IMG/VR virus record: IMGVR_UViG_3300020401_000112
Span: 1 to 21,737 of that record
DNA: 21,737 nt
Source: a virus
Reading direction: 5' to 3' (one strand)
Shown: piece after piece, positions 12,964 to 21,326 of the stretch
Numbering within the stretch: position 1 is the first letter of the stretch
Layout of the letters: each line of letters opens with the position of its first letter
Notes under the pieces: generated by a model
The model's input: only the letters and a program-made list of their open reading frames with translations
Databases searched by the model: none
What the model was told of the DNA's origin: nothing
Made by a program: the position numbers and the translations under genes

Positions 12964-15068
12964 ACTATCGCCACTTTGCCTTTTTCATTAACTGCACTAT
13001 TTATTAAATTTATTATTGTACCCCTACTATTTACCAATAATTCATTAAAACCTCTAGCATCAACAGTATTGATATTAAAATTAACTGTTACGGGCTGACT
13101 TACTGAATTTAATTTGCTGTTTGGTATTACTGTACTTGGGGCATCGGGAACAACCATTTCTGCACCAGCTTCACCAACCATATAAGGCTCACCCTTGTTC
13201 ATTCTACCGCCAAGCCTTCTTCCTTGATATTTTGTTTTGGCAATCGTGGCTATTTGAACAGCACCTAAAGCACCTATTGCAATGGCTAATGGTATATTCG
13301 GCAATGCTTTTGCCACACCCCTAGCGGTTGACATTATAGCTTCTGCCAAATTAAAAGCCTTGTTTAATTTAAATGCTTTTTCATTATGTCTTGCCATTTC
13401 GGCTAATGCTTCCCTTCCAACTTTAACTGCTAAATCAGTTTTTTGTTCACCTGTTAATTTTTCAACATTTATTTCACCAGCCCTACCAGCTTTTAATAAT
13501 TGCATAGTTTGTGACATGACTTGTTTTTGAATTTCTAATTCTTTTCGTGCTGTATCGTGTGCAAGTTGTATTTTTTTATCGGCTCTGATTCTTGCAAGTT
13601 CGGCTTCAAGTTCATCATTTTCCATTATGGCTTTTATTTTGTCATTATGAAGCTGTGTCATAATATCCATTTCAAGTTTTGCCATTTGTTTTACAGCATC
13701 TAATTTTTCTTCATCTATTAATGCTTGGGGCTTTTCACTTGGTAAACTAGCATCAACTCCAAAAGCTGTTCCATCTGTTGGTTTTGATTTTGCATTTTTT
13801 ACTGCTTCAAGTGCTTTTGCTTCCCTCATAATCGCATCTACATAATTTTTTGATTGAGCAATTATTCTAGCTTTACCAGCTTCTTCCATTGCATGAGCAA
13901 TTTCCACGCTTTTTATTTTTTCAATTTGTAATTCAATAAACTTAATTTGATTTTTTAAAGAATTACTTACAACATTTCCGCTTTTTGCTAGTTGTTCTTC
14001 TAATTGTTTTTTTCTTTTTAGAAGTTCATTTAATTTATTTGTTGGCTTTTCTGTTTTTGCAAAAGCGTCATTCATCATTAAAATTGCTGTTGATATACCT
14101 ACAAAAGCACCAATTATTGTAGTTCTTGAAACTTTTGAAAATGATAATAAAGCAACTTTAGCTGTTGTAATTGCTTTTGCTAAATTTAGAAAAGCGGTTG
14201 CAATTTTACCGACTACTATTGCTATACCAAGTGCCTTTAATATTTCAAAGTTATCTTTTATAAATCTTACTGCTTCACCAGCTTTTATAACTGCTGTGGA
14301 TAAACCTTCACCAATAGATTTCGCAATGTCATCAATAGTTTTTTGATTGTCCTCAAGGGCTTTATCTAACGCCCCAAATTCTCTTTTCAATCCTACAAAG
14401 AATTGTTCAGCCACAACTTTTTGAAAGTTAAAAAACTTATCGCCAATCATTGAAAGTCTGCCTTCTAATGTATTGGCTAAATCACTTGTAGCGTTTGCAA
14501 ACCTACCATTTGCACCAAAAACTCTTCTAAATGCTTCGGCTGTTTCTTCTGCTGTAACTGTTGCACCCGCTTTAAATCCAAGTAAATCTCTAACACCTCT
14601 TTCACGAAAAATATCGGCACTAGCCACACCAGCAGAAAAAGACCTTTGAATTTGTTCTGCTGTTGTTCTAAAATCTAAACCAGTAACAGAAGCAACCCTT
14701 CCTGTAATCTGAAGCATTTCTTGTAGTTCTTCTGCATTTTTACTTACTACAGCTAAATTACCCGCCCCTTGTTGAATTTGCTGTAAACTAAAAGGCACTT
14801 TAGAAGCAAACTTAGCCATGACATCAAAAGCCTTTGCACCTTCATCGACACTTCCAAATAAAAATTTTAATCTGATTTGTAAAGATTCAACTTGTTTACC
14901 AACATCAACAAAAGATTTAATTGCAACCCCAGCACCTAATCCTATAAGTGCATTTCGCAAATTAAATACTGCATTTTTCATTTTGTCGACATTCGTTGTC
15001 GCACTTTGCATAGCTTGTCGGGTTTTATCCTTCGCTATGATGTCAATATTTACTTGTTTACTTGCCAT
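12960..15068 (-). CDS. Tape measure protein (702 aa)
   Basis: A 702-aa long helical protein that sets tail length. N-terminal domain (about 1-190) begins KQVNIDIIAKDKTRQAMQSA and includes TGLDFRTTAEQIQRSFSAG. A membrane-like stretch follows (about 275-330), then charged coiled coil (340-530) and a hydrophobic region (about 575-605). The C-terminus has RRLGGRMNKGEPYMVGEAGA, the GE-G-E ending shared with tape measure proteins. Using about 1.5 angstrom per residue, it suggests a tail of roughly 100 nm. It starts directly after the T-frame stop (TAA then ATG) of the chaperone gene. Confidence 0.88.
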   Translation of the reverse strand: MASKQVNIDIIAKDKTRQAMQSATTNVDKMKNAVFNLRNALIGLGAGVAIKSFVDVGKQVESLQIRLKFLFGSVDEGAKAFDVMAKFASKVPFSLQQIQQGAGNLAVVSKNAEELQEMLQITGRVASVTGLDFRTTAEQIQRSFSAGVASADIFRERGVRDLLGFKAGATVTAEETAEAFRRVFGANGRFANATSDLANTLEGRLSMIGDKFFNFQKVVAEQFFVGLKREFGALDKALEDNQKTIDDIAKSIGEGLSTAVIKAGEAVRFIKDNFEILKALGIAIVVGKIATAFLNLAKAITTAKVALLSFSKVSRTTIIGAFVGISTAILMMNDAFAKTEKPTNKLNELLKRKKQLEEQLAKSGNVVSNSLKNQIKFIELQIEKIKSVEIAHAMEEAGKARIIAQSKNYVDAIMREAKALEAVKNAKSKPTDGTAFGVDASLPSEKPQALIDEEKLDAVKQMAKLEMDIMTQLHNDKIKAIMENDELEAELARIRADKKIQLAHDTARKELEIQKQVMSQTMQLLKAGRAGEINVEKLTGEQKTDLAVKVGREALAEMARHNEKAFKLNKAFNLAEAIMSTARGVAKALPNIPLAIAIGALGAVQIATIAKTKYQGRRLGGRMNKGEPYMVGEAGAEMVVPDAPSTVIPNSKLNSVSQPVTVNFNINTVDARGFNELLVNSRGTIINLINSAVNEKGKVAIV

Positions 15069-15592
15069 TTATCTTCTTGCCTGTGCCAATCTCATTTCTC
15101 GTTCTCTTTCTTCGTTTTGAATTTCATAATATGCTATCCACATATAAAATTCACTTACTGGCATTTGCAAGATTTCGGAAACTGTTTTATGTAATCTTTC
15201 GGCTAAACTAAAAATATTGTGAAGTTCATTATCGTTCTTCAGTTTTTTTTATAGTCATCAACATCTGTGTTTCCTGTTCCCATTATTTTTGTAGCAACTT
15301 CTGCAATAATGTTTGTGTCTGCTTTTTTCTTAAAACTTAAAGCATCACTCGCATTGAACATTAATTCACCATCTTTTGTTAAAGCCTTTGTAATTATTAC
15401 ATCAATCAAAACAAGTAAATCAGTATTAGTAGCACCTTTAAACAATTTTTGTTTTTCCATCATGTTAAAAGGTTTGGTATGGATAGCCATATCACCTACC
15501 AGCCCCCATTCGGGAACTTCTATAACTTGTGTTTCTAGGCTATTAAAATGGTCACGAACACCACTAAAATAATCAATCTTGTTATCTGCCAT
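15069..15592 (-). CDS. Tail assembly chaperone fusion gpG-T, made by -1 frameshift (174 aa)
   Basis: If ribosomes slip by -1 at the A-AAA-AAC heptamer at 15242-15248, the G protein (117 aa) is extended by 57 residues in the T frame, from LKNDNELHNIFSLAER through QMPVSEFYMWIAYYEIQNEE to the end QARR. The T segment with MP-SE---W-AYY--- is the conserved pattern of gpT-type domains. Its stop (15069-15071) abuts the tape-measure ATG. In lambda and HK97, G and G-T together help load the tape measure; that role is assumed here. Efficiency of slippage is not known. Confidence 0.75.
15239..15592 (-). CDS. Tail assembly chaperone gpG-like, unshifted form (117 aa)
   Basis: A 117-aa protein ending DDYKKN directly before TGA. 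It carries ETQVIEVPEWGLVGDMAIHT and KPFNMMEKQKLFKG, then helical segments (TKALTKDGELMFNASDAL) typical of tail chaperones. Located between tail tube and tape measure, exactly where G proteins lie. It is the main, unshifted product; the same start also gives the longer G-T form. Confidence 0.78.
   Translation of the reverse strand: MADNKIDYFSGVRDHFNSLETQVIEVPEWGLVGDMAIHTKPFNMMEKQKLFKGATNTDLLVLIDVIITKALTKDGELMFNASDALSFKKKADTNIIAEVATKIMGTGNTDVDDYKKN
15242..15248 (-). other. Slippery site A-AAA-AAC for programmed -1 frameshift
   Basis: Reading codons TAT AAA AAA AAC TGA, the seven bases A-AAA-AAC fit the canonical X-XXY-YYZ form and are part of an eight-A run (15243-15250), followed at once by the zero-frame stop. 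After a -1 shift the frame is open for 57 codons up to the tape-measure start. Confidence 0.75.
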
Positions 15593-15606
15593 GTTTAACT
15601 CTTAAA

Positions 15607-15993
15607 TTAAACTGTGCCGATTGTAAGACCACCCGTGCCTTGAATATTAACAGTTCTAGTTATTACACCATCTAAAGGAACACCAACTGACATTCCAGTT
15701 ACGATACCTGTGCCACTAAATTTTCTATCGCCACTTTCATTGCCTTCGGGCAAAAATGCAAATGTTAATTCAGAACCCTGTACCATTGTTGTCTGACCAG
15801 TATCGGTTTCATCAAAATTCATTTCAATCGTGGCGGTAAATGTACCCCTTCCGACTAAAAAAGATTTCATTGAATTACCTAATGCGGTATCTTCAACAAC
15901 ATCGTGTGTTGTATCAACTGTAAATCCAGTTGCATTGCCAAGTGTCGTTCCACCAATAGTAACAACACCCTCTTTTCCGTGATGTGTAGCCAT
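15607..15993 (-). CDS. Major tail (tube) protein (128 aa)
   Basis: A 128-aa all-beta protein: GKEGVVTIGGTTLGNATGFT, then DTTHDVVEDTALGNSMKSFL and a central FTATIEMNFDETDTGQTT, ending with GVPLDGVITRTVNIQGTGG. The order of strands with an internal DTT--VVEDTALG loop fits the compact tail-tube proteins of siphophages, which stack as rings to form the tail. It lies between the completion genes and the chaperone. GGAG is six bases before ATG, overlapping the end of the 51-aa gene. Confidence 0.78.
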   Translation of the reverse strand: MATHHGKEGVVTIGGTTLGNATGFTVDTTHDVVEDTALGNSMKSFLVGRGTFTATIEMNFDETDTGQTTMVQGSELTFAFLPEGNESGDRKFSGTGIVTGMSVGVPLDGVITRTVNIQGTGGLTIGTV

Positions 15994-15996
15994 GCT

Positions 15997-16152
15997 TTAC
16001 TCCTTTTCTTCTTCTTTTGGTTTTAACATTTTTTCGGATTTCTTTGAAGTATTATTTTGTTCTTTGTACCCAAGACTTTTAAAATGTTCTATGTGGTCTT
16101 GTGAACAACGAATAATCATGTCATCTTTTGACATTGTGATTTGTTTTGCCAT
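15997..16152 (-). CDS. Small charged protein (51 aa)
   Basis: A 51-codon gene, MAKQITMSKDDMIIRCSQDH then HIEHFKSLGYKEQNNT and a Lys/Glu tail (KMLKPKEEEKE). It begins with a TAATG overlap on the stop of the tail-terminator gene, with GGGAG seven bases upstream, and ends four bases before the tail tube. Similar short proteins with an H-E-FKSLGY-ese motif sit at this place in other marine phages; role unknown. Confidence 0.55.
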   Translation of the reverse strand: MAKQITMSKDDMIIRCSQDHIEHFKSLGYKEQNNTSKKSEKMLKPKEEEKE

Positions 16153-16595
16153 TATGCACTCCCTCTTGTAAATTCATATATTACTCTAACAGTTATTCTT
16201 ACCCCGCCATAGGGATAAATTGTTCCTTCGTCTGTTGTTGCTTCAATAATCTGTGTATCAATAGCGTTTCCGTTTCTTGTTACATCATTATCAAGTGTTT
16301 CTTCTATAACTTCAATAATTTGATTTCTAACTGTATCAATATTGCTTGTTGTGCCTTTTCCAAAAGCGACAATCAAAAAATCTAATGTACCCCTGTAAGT
16401 TCCAGCACCCGTATCACCTATGCTTGAAACTTCCCTTGTTTCGTCACCCGATTGCACAAACAATGCTGGGAATTGTGCATCGCTTAATTCTTCGACTTCA
16501 AAAGGTTCTCTTGTAATCTTTTTAAACTCGATAGGGCTTGTAACTGCATCAAGTTTTGTAATTATATCACCAGCTATGTTTTCTCTTTTGCTCAT
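16152..16595 (-). CDS. Tail terminator / tail completion protein (147 aa)
   Basis: A 147-aa alpha/beta protein: MSKRENIAGDIITKLDAV, a strand pair FPALFVQSGDETREV, the central strand YRGTLDFLIVAFGKG, then a helix (NIDTVRNQIIEVIEETL) and ending YPYGGVRITVRVIYEFTRG. This layout fits lambda gpU-type tail terminators that cap the tube and join it to the head. Start overlaps the end of the previous gene (ATGA). Assignment is by fold pattern and order. Confidence 0.6.
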   Translation of the reverse strand: MSKRENIAGDIITKLDAVTSPIEFKKITREPFEVEELSDAQFPALFVQSGDETREVSSIGDTGAGTYRGTLDFLIVAFGKGTTSNIDTVRNQIIEVIEETLDNDVTRNGNAIDTQIIEATTDEGTIYPYGGVRITVRVIYEFTRGSA

Positions 16596-17059
16596 AATCT
16601 CATTTCTTTAAAATAAAACTTTGAAAATTCAGCTTTAATTTTTAATTCTTCTTTATCTCCAATAGAAAAAAATGGTCGTGTAATTTTTCTTCTTCCAACA
16701 CCGAAAGTATCGTGATAAGAAGCTATTTTTGCTCTTTCCATATTTGAAAAAAACAATGTGCTTTTAAATCCTGTTGTTCTGAAATCTAAACTGCGAAACA
16801 TTTTGCCCGTGTCTGTAAGGTCAACAAAACCTGTTTGTCTACCCCGCTTTTTTCGGCTTCTTACAGTACCTTTTGCATATGACCGCATTTGACCACCATC
16901 GGGTAGTTTTCCAGCCTGTGTACGCTTCGTAATCATCATTACAGCCATGTTTGAAACTCTATTAAGTGATTTATTAATAACAGCCCTTTGTTTTTTACCA
17001 ATTCTTTTTAAAAGGTTTGTAACCTCTATTGTGTTAACTTTGGCTTGTGCTTGTATCAT
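16592..17059 (-). CDS. Neck / tail completion protein, HK97 gp10 or Mu gpG-like (155 aa)
   Basis: A 155-aa basic protein: a long helix (NTIEVTNLLKRIGKKQRAVI), a basic loop (KGTVRSRKKRGRQTGFVDLT) and beta strands, including IASYHDTFGVGRRKITRPFF. The sequence LTDTGKMFRSLDF followed by -- ASYH--G and RPFF is characteristic of virion morphogenesis proteins at the head-tail neck. It overlaps both neighbours by ATGA. Confidence 0.65.
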   Translation of the reverse strand: MIQAQAKVNTIEVTNLLKRIGKKQRAVINKSLNRVSNMAVMMITKRTQAGKLPDGGQMRSYAKGTVRSRKKRGRQTGFVDLTDTGKMFRSLDFRTTGFKSTLFFSNMERAKIASYHDTFGVGRRKITRPFFSIGDKEELKIKAEFSKFYFKEMRL

Positions 17060-17532
17060 CTAACTAATCGTAAATGATGAATTGGTTCTTTTTCACTATC
17101 ACTTACAGTCCCGCCACCATCTTCATCATATTCAACACCATCTCGTAAAATAGCATTAAATTCTTCATCGTATCTATCCCGATAAAAATCTATCTGAACT
17201 TGAAATGTGTCTTTTCCTTCGCCTGTGTCGGGGTCACGCCATTTTGTTAATTGTGGATAAACATATTTCCATAATGCCAAATAAACAACTGCCAGTTCAA
17301 ATTGTGCTGGTGTAAGTTTGCTATTTTCCATTTCAACAGATGTTACTTTAGTAATATCCTTGTAACGAACTGTGTGTCTGTATCTTTCCCACCATTCTTC
17401 CCTAATTCGCCTTATAACATCATTTTCAGCAAATTGTATTTGGTCAACAAAAGTTGTAATGCCAAATTCTAAAATATCGGGCTGTATCTTTTGCAGATGT
17501 GTGTTTTGGACACTAAAAACTGTTGAGGACAT
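17056..17532 (-). CDS. Putative head-tail connector protein (158 aa)
   Basis: A 158-aa, mainly helical protein: LQKIQPDILEFGITTFVDQI, IRRIREEWWERYRHTVRYKD, AQFELAVVYLALWKYVYPQL and FQVQIDFYRDRYDEEFNAIL. The helix pattern with -A--YL-LW-Y--P-L and a FY--RY--EF--- end matches marine-phage neck proteins in the HK97 gp6/SPP1 gp15 slot. The acidic tail includes DEDGGGTVSDSEKEP, a possible D-rich loop. Assignment by layout and order. Confidence 0.6.
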   Translation of the reverse strand: MSSTVFSVQNTHLQKIQPDILEFGITTFVDQIQFAENDVIRRIREEWWERYRHTVRYKDITKVTSVEMENSKLTPAQFELAVVYLALWKYVYPQLTKWRDPDTGEGKDTFQVQIDFYRDRYDEEFNAILRDGVEYDEDGGGTVSDSEKEPIHHLRLVR

Positions 17533-17720
17533 TACTTATCCTTTTTAGCTGGTTTTGGGGCTGGTTTTTCCTCAATAATTGTTTGGTCTTTTGGCGGGGC
17601 TTTTGGTTTGCCTTCGTCTAGCTTCCAACCCCTTCTTGTCCATATATCAATATTGTTTTCGTAATCAACTTTAGGTCTTTCGATAACTCTATCGTCTTTT
17701 GTAAGTTTTACCTTATCCAT
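17532..17720 (-). CDS. Small protein after major capsid gene (62 aa)
   Basis: A 62-aa protein: MDKVKLTKDDRVIERPKVDY, then NNIDIWTRRGWKLDEGKP and a Pro/Lys-rich end (EEKPAPKPAKKDK). The W-x-x-RGW motif recurs in small proteins next to marine-phage capsid genes. The Pro/Lys tail could be disordered and bind the capsid or DNA. Start codon is ATG; stop overlaps the next start (TAATG). Lies after the MCP terminator, so probably expressed at a lower level than capsid. Function unknown. Confidence 0.6.
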   Translation of the reverse strand: MDKVKLTKDDRVIERPKVDYENNIDIWTRRGWKLDEGKPKAPPKDQTIIEEKPAPKPAKKDK

Positions 17721-17736
17721 AATCTTTCCCTTAATG

Positions 17737-17758
17737 AAAAGGGGTGGAAAACCACCCC
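17737..17758 (-). terminator. Terminator hairpin after the major capsid gene
   Basis: On the minus strand GGGGTGG-TTTT-CCACCCC (7-bp GC-rich stem, 4-nt loop) is followed by TTTTC. It lies in the 45-base gap between the capsid stop and the 62-aa gene. It is probably a partial terminator that makes capsid mRNA more abundant than the downstream genes; they would need read-through, since no clear promoter is seen after it. Confidence 0.65.
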
Positions 17759-17765
17759 ATAAGTT

Positions 17766-18605
17766 TTAACTTGCAACTGAGTCTGCTGTTAATTTAACAC
17801 CATATGTATCGTGAAGTTCACCGACACCATAAACTGCTGTTGCAACGATTTCGTCTGCTCTTAATGAAGCATCTCTTTGACTTTCAATCTTTAGGTCTTG
17901 CATCATTGCTAAAGCTAAAGCATCTTGGGAAAATACTCCACCAATACTATCGTCTGAACCATCAACAGAAATATTACTTGATTCAAAGATTTGAACACCA
18001 GCAATAGTTCCAACAAAACCACTTCGCATAGCTTCGTTTGATAATTCTGTATCTCTACCAACAAATGTATTTGTCAAAGACTTCTTAACATTAAAAATTT
18101 GTTTTGGGTGAAATACACCATAGTAAGGGGCTGGGGCATTATTTGTTCTAAGTTCTGCACTTGCTTCAAATAAGTCTTGAACTGTAAGTTCTTGACCAGC
18201 ACCACCCGCTTTTTCTGTTGAAAAGCCACTAAATAATGCAGATAAATCACTATCTATCTTTTTCGCAATAGCTTCGCCAAATAATCTTCCAATATCTCCA
18301 GCTACATTTCTTGAAGCTGAATTTCTTGCAAGGTCTGTTAATGTTGTCATAATACCAACTTCTGAAGCTGTTATAGTAACTGATGTTGGATTTACTGCCG
18401 TATTACTCAAATCAGTAGCTTCATTAACTGCTGACGCTGATACTGCTGAATAAATTGGAACTTCAACTGATTTACCACCACCCGCAATAGTGTAGTTTCT
18501 GACAAGGTTTCTCATAATTGATTGCTCATTAGCAATGAACAATGCTTCTGCAACTATCTCGGTGTACAACTCCGAAATGGTTGAACTGGTTGTTTCATTA
18601 GCCAT
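17766..18605 (-). CDS. Major capsid protein (279 aa)
   Basis: A 279-aa protein, HK97-fold by pattern. N-terminal helix (SSTISELYTEIVAEALFIAN), E-loop/strand region with TIAGGGKSVEVPIYSAVSAS and VTITASEVGIMTTLTDLARN, a spine helix (GDIGRLFGEAIAKKIDSDLS), and a P-domain/A-domain end including YYGVFHPKQIFNVKKSLTN and GTIAGVQIFESSNI. The end -ADEIVATAVYGVGELHDTYG is the usual MCP ending with a V--A-YG strand. No large cleaved delta domain is present; the separate scaffold gene upstream fills that role. High expression is suggested by the following terminator. Confidence 0.85.
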   Translation of the reverse strand: MANETTSSTISELYTEIVAEALFIANEQSIMRNLVRNYTIAGGGKSVEVPIYSAVSASAVNEATDLSNTAVNPTSVTITASEVGIMTTLTDLARNSASRNVAGDIGRLFGEAIAKKIDSDLSALFSGFSTEKAGGAGQELTVQDLFEASAELRTNNAPAPYYGVFHPKQIFNVKKSLTNTFVGRDTELSNEAMRSGFVGTIAGVQIFESSNISVDGSDDSIGGVFSQDALALAMMQDLKIESQRDASLRADEIVATAVYGVGELHDTYGVKLTADSVAS

Positions 18606-18632
18606 ATATTACTCCTTAAAAAAATAGCTATA

Positions 18633-19346
18633 TTATTTTAAACTGTTTATCACTCTAGGTTTTGAATCTCTTTCCTTCTTATACTTGCGGTATAAATCTC
18701 GGTGTTCTTTTATGCTAAAGTCATAGTCCTCATAATTAAAGGCTTTTTTGAGTTCTTGCCTGTCCACATTTGACCTTGTGCCACTTCCGCTAGGGGTAGG
18801 TGATACAAAGTGCGGGTTCTGTGTCAAAAACTCTTGAACCAGTTCATCGGTTGTAAAGAGTTCCCCATTATTGTTATATCTTGGTAAACCTTTTGAATCA
18901 AGTATTTCAACATTTCCGCTTTCATTTAATTTGATTTGGTTTTGTAAAAGTGAAACCACTTGGTCGGGGTTTATTGCTCTGCCTTTTGAAGCAGATGATA
19001 ACAATGCTTTATTAATTTTTATATCTCTTAATTGATTTTGTAATTCTTCTTTTTCCCTGTTAAACTCTTGGGTTTTGTTTTTTATGATTTCCTCAAACTC
19101 GCCTTTTTGTATCTTTTGTTTTTCTGCTAATTCTTTTTGTTGTTTTACAGCTAATACAGCTTCATCAAAGTCTTTTACACCCAACCTTTTATTTAATGCA
19201 CTTCTATCCCTTGCCACTCGGTTTGTGACAATCTCTTGCATTTCTGCTTCTGTAAACATTCTTTCTTTTGGCTTTTCTTCAGTAACTTCGGGCTGTGTAA
19301 CCTGTTCCTGTTCTTCTGTTTGTTCTACTTTATTTTCATCTGACAT
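18633..19346 (-). CDS. Scaffolding protein (237 aa)
   Basis: A 237-aa highly charged protein: an acidic, Gln/Glu-rich start (VEQTEEQEQVTQPEVTEEKP), the motif MFTEAEMQEIVTNRVARDRS, long coiled coil (about 65-115), then a region SASKGRAINPDQVVSLLQNQ followed by a FTTDELVQEFLTQNPHFV motif and SGSGTRS. This is the standard layout of a prohead scaffold in tailed phages with a separate MCP. It lies directly before the major capsid gene, with GGAGGAC before its ATG. Confidence 0.82.
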   Translation of the reverse strand: MSDENKVEQTEEQEQVTQPEVTEEKPKERMFTEAEMQEIVTNRVARDRSALNKRLGVKDFDEAVLAVKQQKELAEKQKIQKGEFEEIIKNKTQEFNREKEELQNQLRDIKINKALLSSASKGRAINPDQVVSLLQNQIKLNESGNVEILDSKGLPRYNNNGELFTTDELVQEFLTQNPHFVSPTPSGSGTRSNVDRQELKKAFNYEDYDFSIKEHRDLYRKYKKERDSKPRVINSLK

Positions 19347-19391
19347 TTATGTCCTCCATTTTACTATTTATATCAAATTTATTGAATTTTT

Positions 19392-19592
19392 TCAAATATC
19401 TATGTCTTTTGGCACATTAAATTCTATTTTTTTATTATCAAATATAGCATTTACAATCATTTCTGTTTTTTTATTACCATCAAGAATATATACTGGGGGT
19501 ACTTCCTCACCAAAAACTTCTTCATATAAATCATAAAAACCTTTAGTTGTTGTAATGTTTTGTAACCTTTTTTGTCTTTGTTCTGATGTCAT
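19392..19592 (-). CDS. Small hypothetical protein (66 aa)
   Basis: A 66-aa soluble protein: MTSEQRQKRLQNITTTKGFY, then DLYEEVFGEEVPPVYILDG and strands (KKTEMIVNAIFDNKKIEFNV). No membrane segment and no family recognised. It starts immediately after the MuF-zincin stop with the ribosome-binding site ATGGAG overlapping that gene's end, and precedes the scaffold. It could be a small structural or assembly protein; the position suggests a head-related role only. Confidence 0.55.
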   Translation of the reverse strand: MTSEQRQKRLQNITTTKGFYDLYEEVFGEEVPPVYILDGNKKTEMIVNAIFDNKKIEFNVPKDIDI

Positions 19593-21323
19593 TTATAACT
19601 CCATTTTATCTAGTTCATCTAATCGTTTTTCAAATTCTCTAACAGTATTTGGAACGATACTTTTTGCCAAATCATATGCCTTTTTGTTGTTTCTTATAGC
19701 AAATAAATTTGCAAATATTTCTTTTTGTATTGCACCCCTTCTTCGATAGTAGCTGACACCATGACCATAAACACCATCGAAATCATTTTGAAATGTGCCT
19801 TTTGAAAGAGCATCAACAATATCACTTACGCTATCAAATCCTTCTGACCTTAAATAAGTAATATTTGTTGTTGTTATAACTCTTGTTGGGTCTGATGTTG
19901 AACGAATTTCCTTCTTTTCGGTTAAATATAATTTTTTGTGAAATTTTTCATATTCACCTTTTTCTAAAATTGGTCTGCCTTGAAATGTCCTTCTGACTTT
20001 ATACAATCTTAAATCATCATTGATAGCATTGATAAAATCTTGATTTGATTCTGACCATGCTTCAAACCTTGATTTATTACTTACATAGTCAATATGATGT
20101 CCGTATTCATGCACAATTACTGCATCTTTAAATTCTTTTCTATCTTTACCAAATCTTTTTGCATCTAAATTAGCTGAAAGTGTTCCTGTTGACGCTTGAT
20201 AATATCCATCGTTTTGGTTAATAATTTTTTTTGGTTTATCGAATTTTTGTGCAATTCTTTTTTGTTGATTGTTAAGTTGCGAATTAAAATCATCATCATA
20301 TGCTTTTCTAACATTATCTGAGCCAGTATTAAGTAAAAAAGCTATAGGAACATTTGTAACAGTTGTTCTTGGCGGTGGTGGTGGTGGAACTTCTTCTTCT
20401 GTTGGTAAATCATCAACAGTTTCTTCACCCCATGCTGGGTCTGTTGGCAACCAAGTATGTCTGCATCTATATCCACCCCTTACAATAAAAGGGTCACCAG
20501 TTGATTTACCTTGCCAAGCCCTTGTGTTCCACATTTCTCGAATTTGTTCTTCTGTGAGTGTCCTGTTAAGCATACCCCGACAAAATTCTCTACTATCTCG
20601 AACTAAAGTTCCTGTATAGGTAAAATGAGTAAGCCCAGCTTCTTTTGCTTTTGCAACTGTAAATTGTCCGTGAAACTGCATTACAGAATCGTGGGCTATC
20701 TGACTTGCATATCTTCTTAGATTGTTTCCAGCCCTATCACTTGCATATTGTGTATGTAACTTTCTGACCGCTTCTTCTACCTGTGCTTTTTTTGCATTAT
20801 CAAATTTGTTTTCATTAATAAAATCTACCAGTTCATTTATTTCTGCACTATTTGACGATTTATAAACCCCGTTGATATGTGACCTAATATTGCTGACCAT
20901 ATCTTCAAAAGGTCTACCAGCTATTGTACTTTGGTAAACTTCGTCATTGATTACTTTTAGAAATCTTTCTGCAATGTCCTCAAATCCGCTAAATGATTGA
21001 TATTTAAGGGCATTTATGGTTCTAAGGTCAACTTCTGTAAGACTTTTAAATTTACTTGGAATTGGCATTTCACCAAATCTATCTAATACTTCTTTGGCTA
21101 TCTTGTTATATTCTTGATTTATTATTGTGTCTGCTTCATCTAAAAAACTTTCATCAATAAGTTTTTTTATAGCTGGTCGTAATTGAATAGCTAATCTTTG
21201 TGAAACCAGTTGCCCTTTTGTTGCTCTTGTAACTTCTTTGACAACATCTTCTTCAAGTTTATATAAAACATTTATTATTCTTTCTTCATGCTGGTCGGCT
21301 AGTTTTTCTAAAATTTTTGACAT
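19593..21323 (-). CDS. MuF-like minor head protein fused to a zincin metallopeptidase domain (576 aa)
   Basis: A 576-aa two-part protein. The N-terminal part (about 1-300) is helical, ending in an SPP1 gp7/MuF-type domain: GLTHFTYTGTLVRDSREFCR (about 222-241), AWQGKSTGD and RGGYRCRHTWLPTDPAWG (about 283-300). A linker with six prolines follows (about 311-317). The C-terminal part carries the zinc site HEYGHH (405-410) and a downstream acidic E535 in QKEIFANLF, the layout of a gluzincin-like peptidase. MuF proteins are injected or internal head components; fused enzymatic or toxin domains are known in this family. The domain may act in the host or in virion maturation. All three expected zinc-ligand positions are present. 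Confidence 0.8.
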   Translation of the reverse strand: MSKILEKLADQHEERIINVLYKLEEDVVKEVTRATKGQLVSQRLAIQLRPAIKKLIDESFLDEADTIINQEYNKIAKEVLDRFGEMPIPSKFKSLTEVDLRTINALKYQSFSGFEDIAERFLKVINDEVYQSTIAGRPFEDMVSNIRSHINGVYKSSNSAEINELVDFINENKFDNAKKAQVEEAVRKLHTQYASDRAGNNLRRYASQIAHDSVMQFHGQFTVAKAKEAGLTHFTYTGTLVRDSREFCRGMLNRTLTEEQIREMWNTRAWQGKSTGDPFIVRGGYRCRHTWLPTDPAWGEETVDDLPTEEEVPPPPPPRTTVTNVPIAFLLNTGSDNVRKAYDDDFNSQLNNQQKRIAQKFDKPKKIINQNDGYYQASTGTLSANLDAKRFGKDRKEFKDAVIVHEYGHHIDYVSNKSRFEAWSESNQDFINAINDDLRLYKVRRTFQGRPILEKGEYEKFHKKLYLTEKKEIRSTSDPTRVITTTNITYLRSEGFDSVSDIVDALSKGTFQNDFDGVYGHGVSYYRRRGAIQKEIFANLFAIRNNKKAYDLAKSIVPNTVREFEKRLDELDKMEL

Positions 21324-21326
21324 GAA

